Origin: Desulfobacteraceae bacterium | GTDB taxonomy: Bacteria > Desulfobacterota > DSM-4660 > Desulfatiglandales > Desulfatiglandaceae | Direction of reading: 5' to 3' | Assembly: GCA_016783065.1 (NCBI GenBank) | Contig: JADHXI010000005.1 | Span: 1-54,666 of the forward strand | Length of the DNA stretch: 54,666 bases | Shown here: one piece after another, positions 1 to 6,841 of the stretch | Numbering within the stretch: position 1 is the first letter of the stretch | Layout: every line of letters begins with the position of its first letter | Translations under genes and position numbers: made by a program | Notes under the pieces: generated by a model | Seen by the model: only the letters and a program-made list of their open reading frames with translations | Database searches by the model: none | What the model was told of the DNA's origin: nothing

Positions 1-485
1 GTAAAGCAGCAATTCTCTGCCACAACGGTGCAGATGCGGTGAAACTTGGGGAAAAGCTCTGGGCGCTACCGATCGACCTCATCCTCTCATGATATCCGTT
101 TTAGATGATTATCAATCGACTAGGTCATAATGGAAATAAGAGATTGCTTGTACAATGTATGAGAAAGAGGGTCACCCTTGACCTAGGACTTTGTTATCTC
201 ATATCATGGGTTGACCCCATGTTTTTCACTTAAGGAAGAGCGTGCCAACGCCCGGCCTTTTTTTATATTGGCACTAGGCGCATAACGGTCAAAGCTACTG
301 AGCGATATGGATCTTCTTTCAAGGCCCGAATGGGTTGAAATCATTGAAGAGGGCATAGTAGAAGTTGTGAAAGGCGTGAAGGGCAAAACCCTCAATGAGC
401 TGGAAGATTGAAACAAAATCCACTGTAAGATCCTTCGCGCCAACAGGGCAGGCAATACAGTTTCGTAAAGGGGAGTCGGGGGATT
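1..485. other. Left edge without an intact gene; possible gene remnants
   Basis: No intact gene is convincing here. On the plus strand a frame open from the window edge runs 29 codons and ends with TGA at 90-92; it could be the 3' end of a gene lying mostly outside the window. A second plus-strand stretch (307-411) encodes 34 residues that look protein-like (ending KGKTLNELED) but has no recognisable start context and follows an in-frame stop, so it may be a relic. Neither is recognised. The base composition is AT-rich and matches the toxin-antitoxin region that follows. Confidence 0.3.
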
Positions 486-1280
486 TTACGCGCAGGTATC
501 ATCATCAAAACCGGGTCGCTTAAAAGATCTCGCATCCGGGAATTCTTTTTCAGTCATTCCGCTTAATCTAGTAAGAGATTTAATTATTCTCAAAATCTCT
601 TTTTCTTCCGGGAAATAACCGGCCATTTCACCCCAGGCACTGATTGACCGATCTATCCCGATCAGGGCTACTTTGGCAGAACCGTCAGAATCTTTAGCGA
701 AATCATTCAATGACGATTTATCTTCATGCTTCTTGCTGCTCAACCCCCTGGAGATCTTCACATGTATCTGATATTGATACCATCTGATAACTTCAATAAT
801 GTCTTTTAGGGGAACAGTATCTACAGCAATCCTGGATTGTACTAGCTTCAGACCTGATCTCCTATCCTGTTCCTCAGACTTATCTAACAATAGATGCTCA
901 TTGTCCTGCATCCATTTATCAACCATATCCGCGTAGTTACGCGACACAGAAGATAAAACATGAACGACAATGTCATCATCCTCTTCTTCTATCGGTTCAA
1001 TTTCATCAAGATCGATTCCGGCCTCCTCGGCCATATCTTGTATGAGATCGAATGTCGTTTGCAGGGACTCCATGACTTTATTCCAGAAGGCCTCATTGGA
1101 TATATCCAGTTCATCAAGATCCCTTTCTTCATCAAGATCATAATTCAGGCATCTTGAGGTGAACGGGCATCGTTCACACCATCTATCACAATAATTGTAG
1201 ATACCCGAAATGTTTTTTGGATCGTTCGCTTTTTCCAACAAGGCCTTTTTCCTTGATTCCTTTTCAGATCTTGTAGTCAT
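486..1280 (-). CDS. Conserved-type hypothetical protein with N-terminal four-cysteine cluster
   Basis: A 264-residue soluble protein of unknown function. Near the N-terminus it carries Cys31, Cys35, Cys38 and Cys44 (pattern C-x3-C-x2-C-x5-C, within CDRWCERCPFTSRC), which looks like a zinc or Fe-S ligand set. The remainder is acidic and helical, with an Asp/Glu-rich stretch around residues 75-105, and no catalytic motif I can name. Its ATG overlaps the TGA of the PIN toxin gene upstream by four bases (ATGA), so it is almost certainly translated from the same message as the Phd antitoxin and PIN toxin. The overlap is the main hint of a role: a third partner of the toxin-antitoxin pair. That is inference; it could equally be a passenger gene. 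Confidence 0.8.
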   Translation of the reverse strand: MTTRSEKESRKKALLEKANDPKNISGIYNYCDRWCERCPFTSRCLNYDLDEERDLDELDISNEAFWNKVMESLQTTFDLIQDMAEEAGIDLDEIEPIEEEDDDIVVHVLSSVSRNYADMVDKWMQDNEHLLLDKSEEQDRRSGLKLVQSRIAVDTVPLKDIIEVIRWYQYQIHVKISRGLSSKKHEDKSSLNDFAKDSDGSAKVALIGIDRSISAWGEMAGYFPEEKEILRIIKSLTRLSGMTEKEFPDARSFKRPGFDDDTCA

Positions 1281-1699
1281 TTTATATCTCTTCTATACTT
1301 CCTATAAAATTCTAGAAATTCTGAAGGTGATAAGATTTTAATCCCTTCTCGAGATGACCGTGGATAATGGGATTTATTGCCGGTGATCAAACACTCTACC
1401 CTTCCAGCAATTGCAGCTTCCAGAAAAGGTTCATCATCCGGATCGGGTAAGGGATGCTTCAGTGGGCTTGTTGAAACTAATTGGCCATTCTTTTTCAAAA
1501 AATCAAGGAGCGTATCGATATGCTCCCTGTTGAATTTAAACTTCGGCCTGTAAAGGACTTCCTGATACTCCAATAATATTCGAGAGTCATACTGAATGAT
1601 CAAATCTCCCGCCGAAACAATACGGACGATCTCCCCACCCGGTCCAAACGGGGTGAGAAGGCCAGAGACAAGAACATTGGTATCCAGTACAATTTTCAT
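1277..1699 (-). CDS. PIN-domain toxin (putative ribonuclease), PIN_3 / COG1569 type
   Basis: A 140-residue single PIN domain. The N-terminal strand MKIVLDTNVLVSG places the first metal-binding aspartate at residue 6; a conserved glutamate follows in the LLEYQEVL helix, and a further acidic set lies in DPDDEPFLEAA. This is the usual Mg2+-dependent nuclease core of toxins that cleave RNA. The start codon overlaps the last codon of the Phd-type antitoxin gene by four bases, the normal antitoxin-first order. The sequence is closer to the 'putative toxin-antitoxin system toxin component, PIN family' group than to classical VapC. The RNA target cannot be read from sequence. Confidence 0.87.
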   Translation of the reverse strand: MKIVLDTNVLVSGLLTPFGPGGEIVRIVSAGDLIIQYDSRILLEYQEVLYRPKFKFNREHIDTLLDFLKKNGQLVSTSPLKHPLPDPDDEPFLEAAIAGRVECLITGNKSHYPRSSREGIKILSPSEFLEFYRKYRRDIK

Positions 1700-1983
1700 C
1701 TCTTGCGCTTGGACCTGACCGACTTTATTTCATCATCAATTTCACCGGCGATAATTCTATCTGTTCCTGTGCGGACGGATTCATACTGAATTGAGGCTAC
1801 GGCTTCCATTGCACGTGCTCGGCGAAATGCAGATAGAGTTGTTTCCAGATTGTTTTCATTTATTGATGAAAGGATAGCAATAGGTCTGCCATTACTCGTA
1901 ATGATCATTTCTCTCTGGTCAGACAAATCCTTCCAAACCTGTGATGATTTTGTTTTTAAATCTCGGACGCTTAGAAATTTCAT
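1696..1983 (-). CDS. Phd/YefM-family antitoxin
   Basis: A 95-residue protein whose first 45 residues match the Phd/YefM DNA-binding fold: a short N-terminal strand (MKFLSVRDLKTKSSQVW), a helix, then IITSNGRPIAILSS, the strand-turn signature of the family. The charged C-terminal tail would wrap and neutralise the PIN toxin encoded immediately downstream with a four-base overlap. It is the first gene of a three-gene unit and is preceded by a strong sigma70-type promoter overlapped by an inverted repeat, consistent with the autorepression typical of these antitoxins. Confidence 0.87.
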   Translation of the reverse strand: MKFLSVRDLKTKSSQVWKDLSDQREMIITSNGRPIAILSSINENNLETTLSAFRRARAMEAVASIQYESVRTGTDRIIAGEIDDEIKSVRSKRKR

Positions 1984-2001
1984 ACTATCACCCCCAGTTG
2001 A

Positions 2002-2036
2002 GACTCAATTATAGCCTCGAATGAGTCCCGATTCAA
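2002..2036 (-). promoter_or_regulatory. Sigma70-type promoter with overlapping inverted repeat for the Phd/PIN unit
   Basis: Read on the minus strand, TTGAAT is followed after exactly 17 bases by a perfect TATAAT, about 25 bases before the antitoxin start. An inverted repeat GACTCA-N14-TGAGTC (half-sites 2002-2007 and 2022-2027) encloses the -10 box. This is where an autorepressing antitoxin would be expected to bind. The promoter call rests on sequence match; the operator role is inferred. Confidence 0.7.
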
Positions 2037-2216
2037 GCCCTTTTTTTGTTTTTGATCGAAAACTAAGTAAAAGCTTTTGTGATCCGACCTCAGGACCTGC
2101 TCATTTATTTTAGCACAGAAAACCTGATCCACCCCGAATAACGGGATCTTCGACAGGCCACGTCAGAGACAGATGGCTCTGCCCTCCTGACATGAAAAGT
2201 TATTCAACATAGCCTG

Positions 2217-2331
2217 CCCCGTTAAATGTTTACCCCGTGGAATGCCTCTTCTATTCCACTGGGGCCTTTTGGGTATTTATTTAACCGGGGCCTGCCCCGT
2301 TAAATGAATTTGGTGTTCTATTTAACTGGGG
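2217..2331. repeat. Nested CCCCG / CGGGG inverted repeats between two toxin-antitoxin units
   Basis: Three hairpins share the same clamp. CCCCGTTAAAT (2217-2227) can pair with ATTTAACCGGGG (2279-2290), and inside it CCCCGTGGAAT (2233-2243) pairs with ATTCCACTGGGG (2253-2264). A second copy of CCCCGTTAAAT (2295-2305) pairs with ATTTAACTGGGG (2320-2331). A 17-base direct repeat starting GCCTGCCCCGTTAAATG occurs at 2212 and 2290. The inner stem differs from the outer one at paired positions, so pairing is conserved while sequence changes. No uridine run follows on either strand, so I do not call a terminator. It resembles REP/MITE-like intergenic palindromes. Confidence 0.7.
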
Positions 2332-2361
2332 TCAACAACACACACTTGTGTCTTTCACTTT

Positions 2362-2796
2362 TTAAGGTATGGTTATAATACTTTCGCCATCAGGCCATAC
2401 TCGTTTGAAGTCATTAATATTGAATGTCAAGAGACGTTCTACCTTAGATTTCTTTGCAGCCTTGACGATAAGGGCGTCATAAATAATACCCCCGCTTAAC
2501 CCAAATTCCGATACTCGTTTAATGATATCCTGATAATCTGACGGAGAAAGAGAGATGATCTTGGCTGAAATCTCTATATTATCGTGAATGAGTCGCCATG
2601 CTGTTGACGGTGAGATCATTGGTTTTATTGGGAGAGTAGTCAATACAGCGTAAAGTTCCGCCAATGTGTGGCTCGCGACAAAAAAAGCGAGTTCACCGGT
2701 CTTTGCACGCTGAAGCCAAGGCAAAGCACGGTTGTGCATGGGGTGGGGCTCAACAATTGCAGCGACAAGTACAGAAGTATCGAATAATGTTTTCAT
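2362..2796 (-). CDS. vapC: VapC-type PIN-domain toxin (putative ribonuclease)
   Basis: A 144-residue PIN-domain protein. The metal-binding acidic residues are visible in order: Asp6 in MKTLFDTSVLV, a Glu in HTLAELYAVL, an Asp in GIIYDALIVKAA, and a final Asp in TFNINDFKRV. That is the full VapC nuclease set. The start overlaps the stop of an AbrB-type antitoxin gene by four bases, giving the standard vapBC order. It belongs to a different PIN subfamily from the toxin 0.7 kb further on, so the two modules are not recent duplicates. Downstream lies a block of nested hairpins rather than a gene. Confidence 0.88.
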   Translation of the reverse strand: MKTLFDTSVLVAAIVEPHPMHNRALPWLQRAKTGELAFFVASHTLAELYAVLTTLPIKPMISPSTAWRLIHDNIEISAKIISLSPSDYQDIIKRVSEFGLSGGIIYDALIVKAAKKSKVERLLTFNINDFKRVWPDGESIITIP

Positions 2797-3056
2797 TTTT
2801 TGATATTGGAGCCGACTTTGCTTATTCTTTTCTTTCGCAGAGTTCGTACGGCATCCTCAATGCTACCGGTAGCATTGCCCGTGAAAACCAGCACGCCTTT
2901 TTTTACTACTATTCGCGGTTCATTATGCATTGGCTCCATAAGAATTTTTTCGTTTTCCTGTTTTATCTTCAAAACAACGCCCGGCTCAAGACCCAGATCT
3001 TCACGGACTTTTTTTGGTATTACCACTCTTCCGAACCTGTCTAAGGTTGTTTCCAT
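2793..3056 (-). CDS. vapB: VapB-type antitoxin, AbrB/MazE/SpoVT fold
   Basis: An 87-residue protein with an N-terminal swapped-hairpin AbrB domain: METTLDRFGRVVIPKKVRE followed by LGLEPG, the classic strand-turn-helix signature (residues 1-45). The C-terminal half, rich in Lys and Arg, would contact the VapC toxin. The gene precedes vapC with a four-base overlap. A promoter with three alternating half-sites lies directly upstream, the arrangement expected for autoregulation by the VapBC complex. Confidence 0.87.
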   Translation of the reverse strand: METTLDRFGRVVIPKKVREDLGLEPGVVLKIKQENEKILMEPMHNEPRIVVKKGVLVFTGNATGSIEDAVRTLRKKRISKVGSNIKK

Positions 3057-3071
3057 GACGAATTTCCTTTT

Positions 3072-3106
3072 TTTGGCAATATATCATGCCAAATGGCATA
3101 TGTCTA
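3072..3106 (-). promoter_or_regulatory. vapBC promoter with alternating TTGGCA/TGCCAA half-sites
   Basis: On the minus strand TAGACA is followed after 17 bases by TATATT. Laid over it are two overlapping inverted repeats: TTTGGCA-N8-TGCCAAA (3072-3093, perfect) and ATGCCA-AA-TGGCAT (3086-3099, perfect). Half-sites therefore alternate three times across the spacer and -10 box. This is a good candidate operator for VapB/VapBC; protein identity is inferred from position only. Confidence 0.7.
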
Positions 3107-3223
3107 CCCCAAAATCCTCCTACCTTGCCCTATGAAATACCTGCCCTGCTCTTAAGCCTCTCAGACGAAAAATGACTCCGCCCCAACTTCCTGCATTGAC
3201 CCCTTTTCTTATGGCCCAAGGGA

Positions 3224-4000
3224 TCATTCCGCTTTCCATTGTGGTTTCCGCTTCTCGGCAAAGGCTTTGGTGCCTTCCCCTCTGTCTTCGGTTATGCGGA
3301 GCATTCGAAACAGATTTTGTTCGAGCCGTAAACCGTCTTCGAGGGGCATGCTCAGCCCCTTGATGGCCGCCTGTTTGATGGCTCTCACGGCCAGGGGTCC
3401 CGATTCCAGAATCTTTCGCGCCATGGCCTCTGCAGTGAGCATCAACTCCGGCAAAGGAACGACCCTGTTTACCAGCCCGATCCGGTATGCCTCCTGAGCA
3501 TCGATCCGATCCCCTGTGTAGAGCATCCAGAGGGCATTGCAGAGGGAAACAGCCCTGGGGAGCCTCTGGGTTCCCCCGCCGCCCGGCAGGAGACCGATCT
3601 TGACTTCTCCCAAACCGAACTGCGCGTTCTCGGACGCCACCCGGATGTCGCACGCAAGCGCAATCTCCAAGCCACCACCATTGGCGTGCCCGTTTATGGC
3701 GGCGATGATGGGTTTCCAGATTTCCAGTCCGCGCACAAGGTCACCTTTTCTTTGGTGGTCGAATGCCTCAGACGTGCGTGGTACAGCAGAGAAATTGAGC
3801 TTGATGTCGCTGCCGGCGCAGAAGGCCCTCTCCCCCATGCCCGTTATGATGGCAATCCAGGCATCGTCGTTGTCACGGAAGTCCTGCCACACCTCGGCGA
3901 GACGATTGTACGTGGGCTGGTCACAGGCATTTAGGGCGTGCGGACGATTGATGGTTACGTAGGCGATCTTATCTTTGATCTCATAAATGACAGAATCCAT
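3224..4000 (-). CDS. Enoyl-CoA hydratase (canonical crotonase)
   Basis: A 258-residue crotonase-fold enzyme that should add water across the double bond of a 2-enoyl-CoA. The oxyanion-hole segment CAGSD (61-65) and the GGG at 108-110 are in place. Both catalytic glutamates of rat mitochondrial hydratase (Glu144, Glu164) align with Glu112 (GGGLEIALACD) and Glu132 (FGLGEVKIG), followed by PGGGGTQRL. It is the only one of the five crotonases in this window with both, so true hydratase activity is the best call. The start is fixed by AAGGAGG six bases before the ATG. It has no close neighbour on its strand; a perfect inverted repeat lies about 230 bases upstream. Substrate chain length is not readable. 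Confidence 0.88.
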   Translation of the reverse strand: MDSVIYEIKDKIAYVTINRPHALNACDQPTYNRLAEVWQDFRDNDDAWIAIITGMGERAFCAGSDIKLNFSAVPRTSEAFDHQRKGDLVRGLEIWKPIIAAINGHANGGGLEIALACDIRVASENAQFGLGEVKIGLLPGGGGTQRLPRAVSLCNALWMLYTGDRIDAQEAYRIGLVNRVVPLPELMLTAEAMARKILESGPLAVRAIKQAAIKGLSMPLEDGLRLEQNLFRMLRITEDRGEGTKAFAEKRKPQWKAE

Positions 4001-4484
4001 TCACTTCCTCCTTTCTTACAATTTCCAGAATCGGCATCCATCAAAAAAAACTCCTCATCCCGTTTAAGGGAAGAACCTCGTAGATCTTGGAAGGTTTTCT
4101 TACGAGGCGATACCCGGTCTCCGCAGGCAAGAAACCCGAAAGCAGTCCGGCCTGGATGCTGAAAAATTCGCTTAAATCAACCATAATCTATTTCTTCGTC
4201 TACTCTACTGAACGCAATTAGCTTATTTTCGTAAAGTAGACTTTACGATATTTTGATAAATCATCAACCGGAATGAACGTTTTTTTCTCTTCTCTATTAA
4301 AAACGCCCTCTTTTGCACCACGGCCAGACATTTTTTCATCAATTCCCCATTGCTAGGAGAGATAAGCGGACCTTAAGATACTCATTGTATTGGGAAAAAT
4401 GAACTTTTAAGCCTTAAATCAGAGAAAAATCGAATCTATTATCTTAAACTGACAAATGTTGTCTTGATCAGACCCTAGGCCGCA
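4001..4484. other. Intergenic region between amidohydrolase and hydratase genes
   Basis: No protein-coding frame is convincing. The stretch holds the ribosome-binding site of the hydratase gene, an inverted repeat CCTCGTA/TACGAGG (4076-4082 and 4101-4107, 18-base loop), and the perfect palindrome listed separately. The remainder (roughly 4250-4484) is AT-rich without recognisable structure. Confidence 0.5.
4230..4247. promoter_or_regulatory. Perfect inverted repeat CGTAAAGT-AG-ACTTTACG
   Basis: Two 8-base arms are exactly complementary around a 2-base centre, the size and form of a TetR- or similar dimer-type operator. It sits upstream of the enoyl-CoA hydratase gene and downstream of the amidohydrolase gene. 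Which gene it would control, and by which protein, cannot be told from the window; no TetR-type gene is present here. Confidence 0.45.
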
Positions 4485-5453
4485 CTAAATCTCGTATATT
4501 CGCTTGGCGTTTTCGGCCAAAATTTTGCGCTTCTCTTCATCTGTCAAGTCAAGTCGCATGACCTGTTCGATTCCGGGCCGAGCCATAATAGCCGGGCCAT
4601 CGGTCCCCCACATGATCCGGTCGACTCCGACTTTACGGATTATCCGTACGGCGTCTTCCTCTGCACAAGCACGGTGTGCATCCCGCGCTATTATTGGCTC
4701 CAGCATCCATTCACCGTTTGGAGGCCGGTTGAAGCTCCCCGACATATCAAAGGACAGGTTGGAGAAACGCTGTGCCATTTCCACCCTTTGATCCCAAAAG
4801 GCACTGGCCAGATGGCACATTACTACTGTCAGTTTTGGAAAGCTCTCCAATACCTCGATGAAATTTACCGGCTCACCGTAGAATACACCTTCAGGGGAAG
4901 GCTCGCCCAGAGTACCTGAATCAAGGGTGACCGGCATCCCGATCTCCTGGCATTTTTCATACAGTGGCCAAAAAGCACGGTCGTTAGGGTAATGACGAAA
5001 CATGCCGGGAAGTAGCTTTACAGTTTTGGCGCCCTGTGCCGCTCTTGCCTCCACCTCCTCAACCATCTCCTCGGAAGTCAAAAGCTTCTGTATACCGATG
5101 CCGGCGACGATCCTCGGATTCTCCATGCCTAGAGCGCAAAGCCACTCGTTGTGACGCCGCAACCTAGATGCCAACTCTTTTTCGATCTGAGCCTTGACAC
5201 TCACCGGGTCCTTCTCTCGTTCGTCGGCCTGTATTTCCGACATGAGAAAATTTCTCATAGGCTCTGCTGGAAATAGGTTCAAACAAACAACCTTAGAGAT
5301 TCCCTCACGATCCGTGTAAGCAATTATGGACTCGGCGTTGCCCCATCGATCTCGGTCTCGCCTGCCGGGGATGGGGAAAGACTGCTTTTCCTGGGTTACA
5401 TTCCTATGCAGGTGAACATGTGAATCTATGATCTCAAAATCTTCACTGGTCAT
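4485..5453 (-). CDS. Amidohydrolase-family metal-dependent hydrolase (COG2159 TIM barrel)
   Basis: A 322-residue amidohydrolase-2-type protein. The N-terminal metal motif IDSHVHLH (H-x-H) is clear; later metal/catalytic positions appear in VMCHLASAFWDQ and near the C-terminus in MWGTDGPAI, the usual barrel-end aspartate. Family members hydrolyse or decarboxylate ring or carboxylic acid substrates (for example ACMSD and gamma-resorcylate decarboxylase types), so a step in aromatic or cyclic acid breakdown fits the acyl-CoA setting, but the substrate is unknown. Start chosen at the ATG six bases after GAGGGGGT. A 19-base inverted repeat lies just upstream of this ribosome-binding site. Confidence 0.82.
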   Translation of the reverse strand: MTSEDFEIIDSHVHLHRNVTQEKQSFPIPGRRDRDRWGNAESIIAYTDREGISKVVCLNLFPAEPMRNFLMSEIQADEREKDPVSVKAQIEKELASRLRRHNEWLCALGMENPRIVAGIGIQKLLTSEEMVEEVEARAAQGAKTVKLLPGMFRHYPNDRAFWPLYEKCQEIGMPVTLDSGTLGEPSPEGVFYGEPVNFIEVLESFPKLTVVMCHLASAFWDQRVEMAQRFSNLSFDMSGSFNRPPNGEWMLEPIIARDAHRACAEEDAVRIIRKVGVDRIMWGTDGPAIMARPGIEQVMRLDLTDEEKRKILAENAKRIYEI

Positions 5454-5467
5454 CTGTTTACCCCCTC

Positions 5468-5486
5468 ATTCACAAAAAATGTGAAT
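5468..5486. promoter_or_regulatory. Inverted repeat ATTCACA-N5-TGTGAAT before the amidohydrolase gene
   Basis: Seven-base arms pair perfectly around an AAAAA centre, directly adjacent to the ribosome-binding site of the amidohydrolase gene. The half-sites resemble CRP-type TGTGA but in the opposite order (TCACA first), so a CRP site is not implied. Operator or translation-affecting hairpin are both possible. Confidence 0.4.
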
Positions 5487-5689
5487 ACGTTCCTTTTCTA
5501 TTTGGTTATTGCCTGAATATACCATAACATCAAACTGTGTTCTTTATCGTTTATCTAGACAAGAGACCCAAGAGGAAAGTAAGGACATTGCTGCCCAAAA
5601 TAAATCTGAATTCACGTTTTTTAATAGATAACTGCTGGATTTTTCTGCATGCCATCTGAATGCGTAAAATCAGGTTCTCCCTGATTCTC

Positions 5690-5777
5690 CAGCCCCCCTT
5701 TCTTTAAAGGGGTTGGGGGGATTTCACGCACATTCTTGAAAATCCCCCTCTCATCCCCCTTTTCAAAGGGGGAGGTC
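5690..5777. repeat. Intergenic AGGGGG/CCCCCT palindromic repeat, copy 1
   Basis: Alternating runs such as CCCCCCTTTC, AAAGGGG, TTGGGGGG, AATCCCCCTC and TTCAAAGGGGG form several overlapping inverted repeats. Related sequence recurs at 47354-47452 and 48804-48869 in this window, always between genes. Such elements are common in Desulfobacterota intergenic DNA and code for nothing. The surrounding 430 bases contain no gene. Confidence 0.65.
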
Positions 5778-5886
5778 AAGATGTCCCTTTGCCAGAAATG
5801 ACTTCAGTGAAAATGCTGTCCAAAAAATATCGATTTTGGACAAGAGGAAAGTCGGAACTACACGCCAATCGAGAAGCCGGAGCTCA

Positions 5887-6672
5887 TCATTTGAGGACTT
5901 TGTTCCAGTCCGGTTTCCTTTTTTCGAAAAAGGCCGTAATTCCTTCTCTCCTTTCTTCTTCAGGGACCTGGCCCTCGAGGTATCCGCCCATTGCTCTCGC
6001 CTCATCGTAGGGCAAGTTGTAGCCCCTGAGGAGATGCTCCTTTCTTGCCCGCAGATGGGTAGGGCAGTTGCCCAGCAGCGTATCCGCCATTTCAAGCGCC
6101 GCCGACATCAAATCCTTAAGGGGTACGATTTTGTGGATTATGCCCATCCGCAAGGCTTCCTGAGCCTCAATCCTTGCGCCCGTAAGGCTGAGGTACATCG
6201 CATTTGACATCCCGATGTTACGAGCCAATAAGTGGGTTGAAGCCGGCGAGTGGGCGCCGAACCTTACTTGCTGCAAACCGAAGGTAGCATTATCGGCGGC
6301 TATCCTTATGTCGCACTGCAGCGCATGGCATAATCCTCCGGAGAGACAGTAGCCGTTGATGGCGGCGACAATCGGTTTGTAAATCTTGATGTCTCCCTCG
6401 TGAAACATTCTTCCCCTGGGGAAAGGAATAGGGGCGGACTCACCTTCCTTTGGAGGAACCATCCCCCTCATATCGGCTCCGGCACAGAAAGCCCTTCCCC
6501 CGGCTCCGGTGAGAATGGCCACGTAGAGACTCGGGTCGTCCCTGAAGTCACAAAAGGCATCCCCTAACAATACGCACACCTCTCCATTGTAAACATTCAT
6601 CTTCTCGGGTCGGTTTATGGTAACAATAGCGATGGGACCTTTTTTCTCATAGAGAACTAAAGACTCTGACAT
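5887..6672 (-). CDS. Crotonase-family protein lacking both catalytic glutamates
   Basis: A 261-residue crotonase-fold protein with an intact oxyanion-hole segment (CAGAD at 63-67) and typical C-terminal tail (FFEKRKPDW). However, the two hydratase glutamates are replaced: the Glu144 position is Cys115 (SGGLCHALQCD) and the Glu164 position is Gln135 (FGLQQVRFG). The usual GGTQRL segment is also changed to ASTHLL. A normal hydration reaction is therefore unlikely. Crotonases with such changes catalyse isomerisation, decarboxylation, thioester hydrolysis or ring opening; which applies cannot be told. Start fixed by AAGGAGG five bases before the ATG. The gene lies downstream of a Tat DUF362 gene with an AT-rich inverted repeat between them. 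Confidence 0.83.
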   Translation of the reverse strand: MSESLVLYEKKGPIAIVTINRPEKMNVYNGEVCVLLGDAFCDFRDDPSLYVAILTGAGGRAFCAGADMRGMVPPKEGESAPIPFPRGRMFHEGDIKIYKPIVAAINGYCLSGGLCHALQCDIRIAADNATFGLQQVRFGAHSPASTHLLARNIGMSNAMYLSLTGARIEAQEALRMGIIHKIVPLKDLMSAALEMADTLLGNCPTHLRARKEHLLRGYNLPYDEARAMGGYLEGQVPEEERREGITAFFEKRKPDWNKVLK

Positions 6673-6793
6673 AATAACCTCCTTGATATGGGATCAAGCA
6701 TTAACGGGATGTTGCCCAAACCACCAACTGAACCAGTCAACCCCTTCTCCTTAACCGAACTCAAAATTTAGTGTGTAGGATAATTTTGCAGGA

Positions 6794-6818
6794 AAAATGA
6801 CAACATAAATGTCATTTT
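6794..6818. promoter_or_regulatory. Inverted repeat AAAATGACA-N7-TGTCATTTT
   Basis: Nine-base arms are perfectly complementary. The element lies between the DUF362 gene and the crotonase gene, about 120 bases before the crotonase start. On the minus strand the right arm ends in a short T-run, so a weak terminator of the DUF362 gene is possible, but the AT-rich stem and symmetry fit an operator better. A longer inverted repeat beginning with the same nine bases lies before the crotonase gene at 43465. Confidence 0.45.
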
Positions 6819-6841
6819 ATTAAAGGTGTATGCCGATGTTT

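Noticed and set aside
3120-3653. Open frame of 177 codons overlapping the enoyl-CoA hydratase gene in another frame on the same strand
   Set aside because: The hydratase frame shows both catalytic glutamates and the usual tail; the overlapping frame gives an Arg/Gly-rich sequence without motifs.
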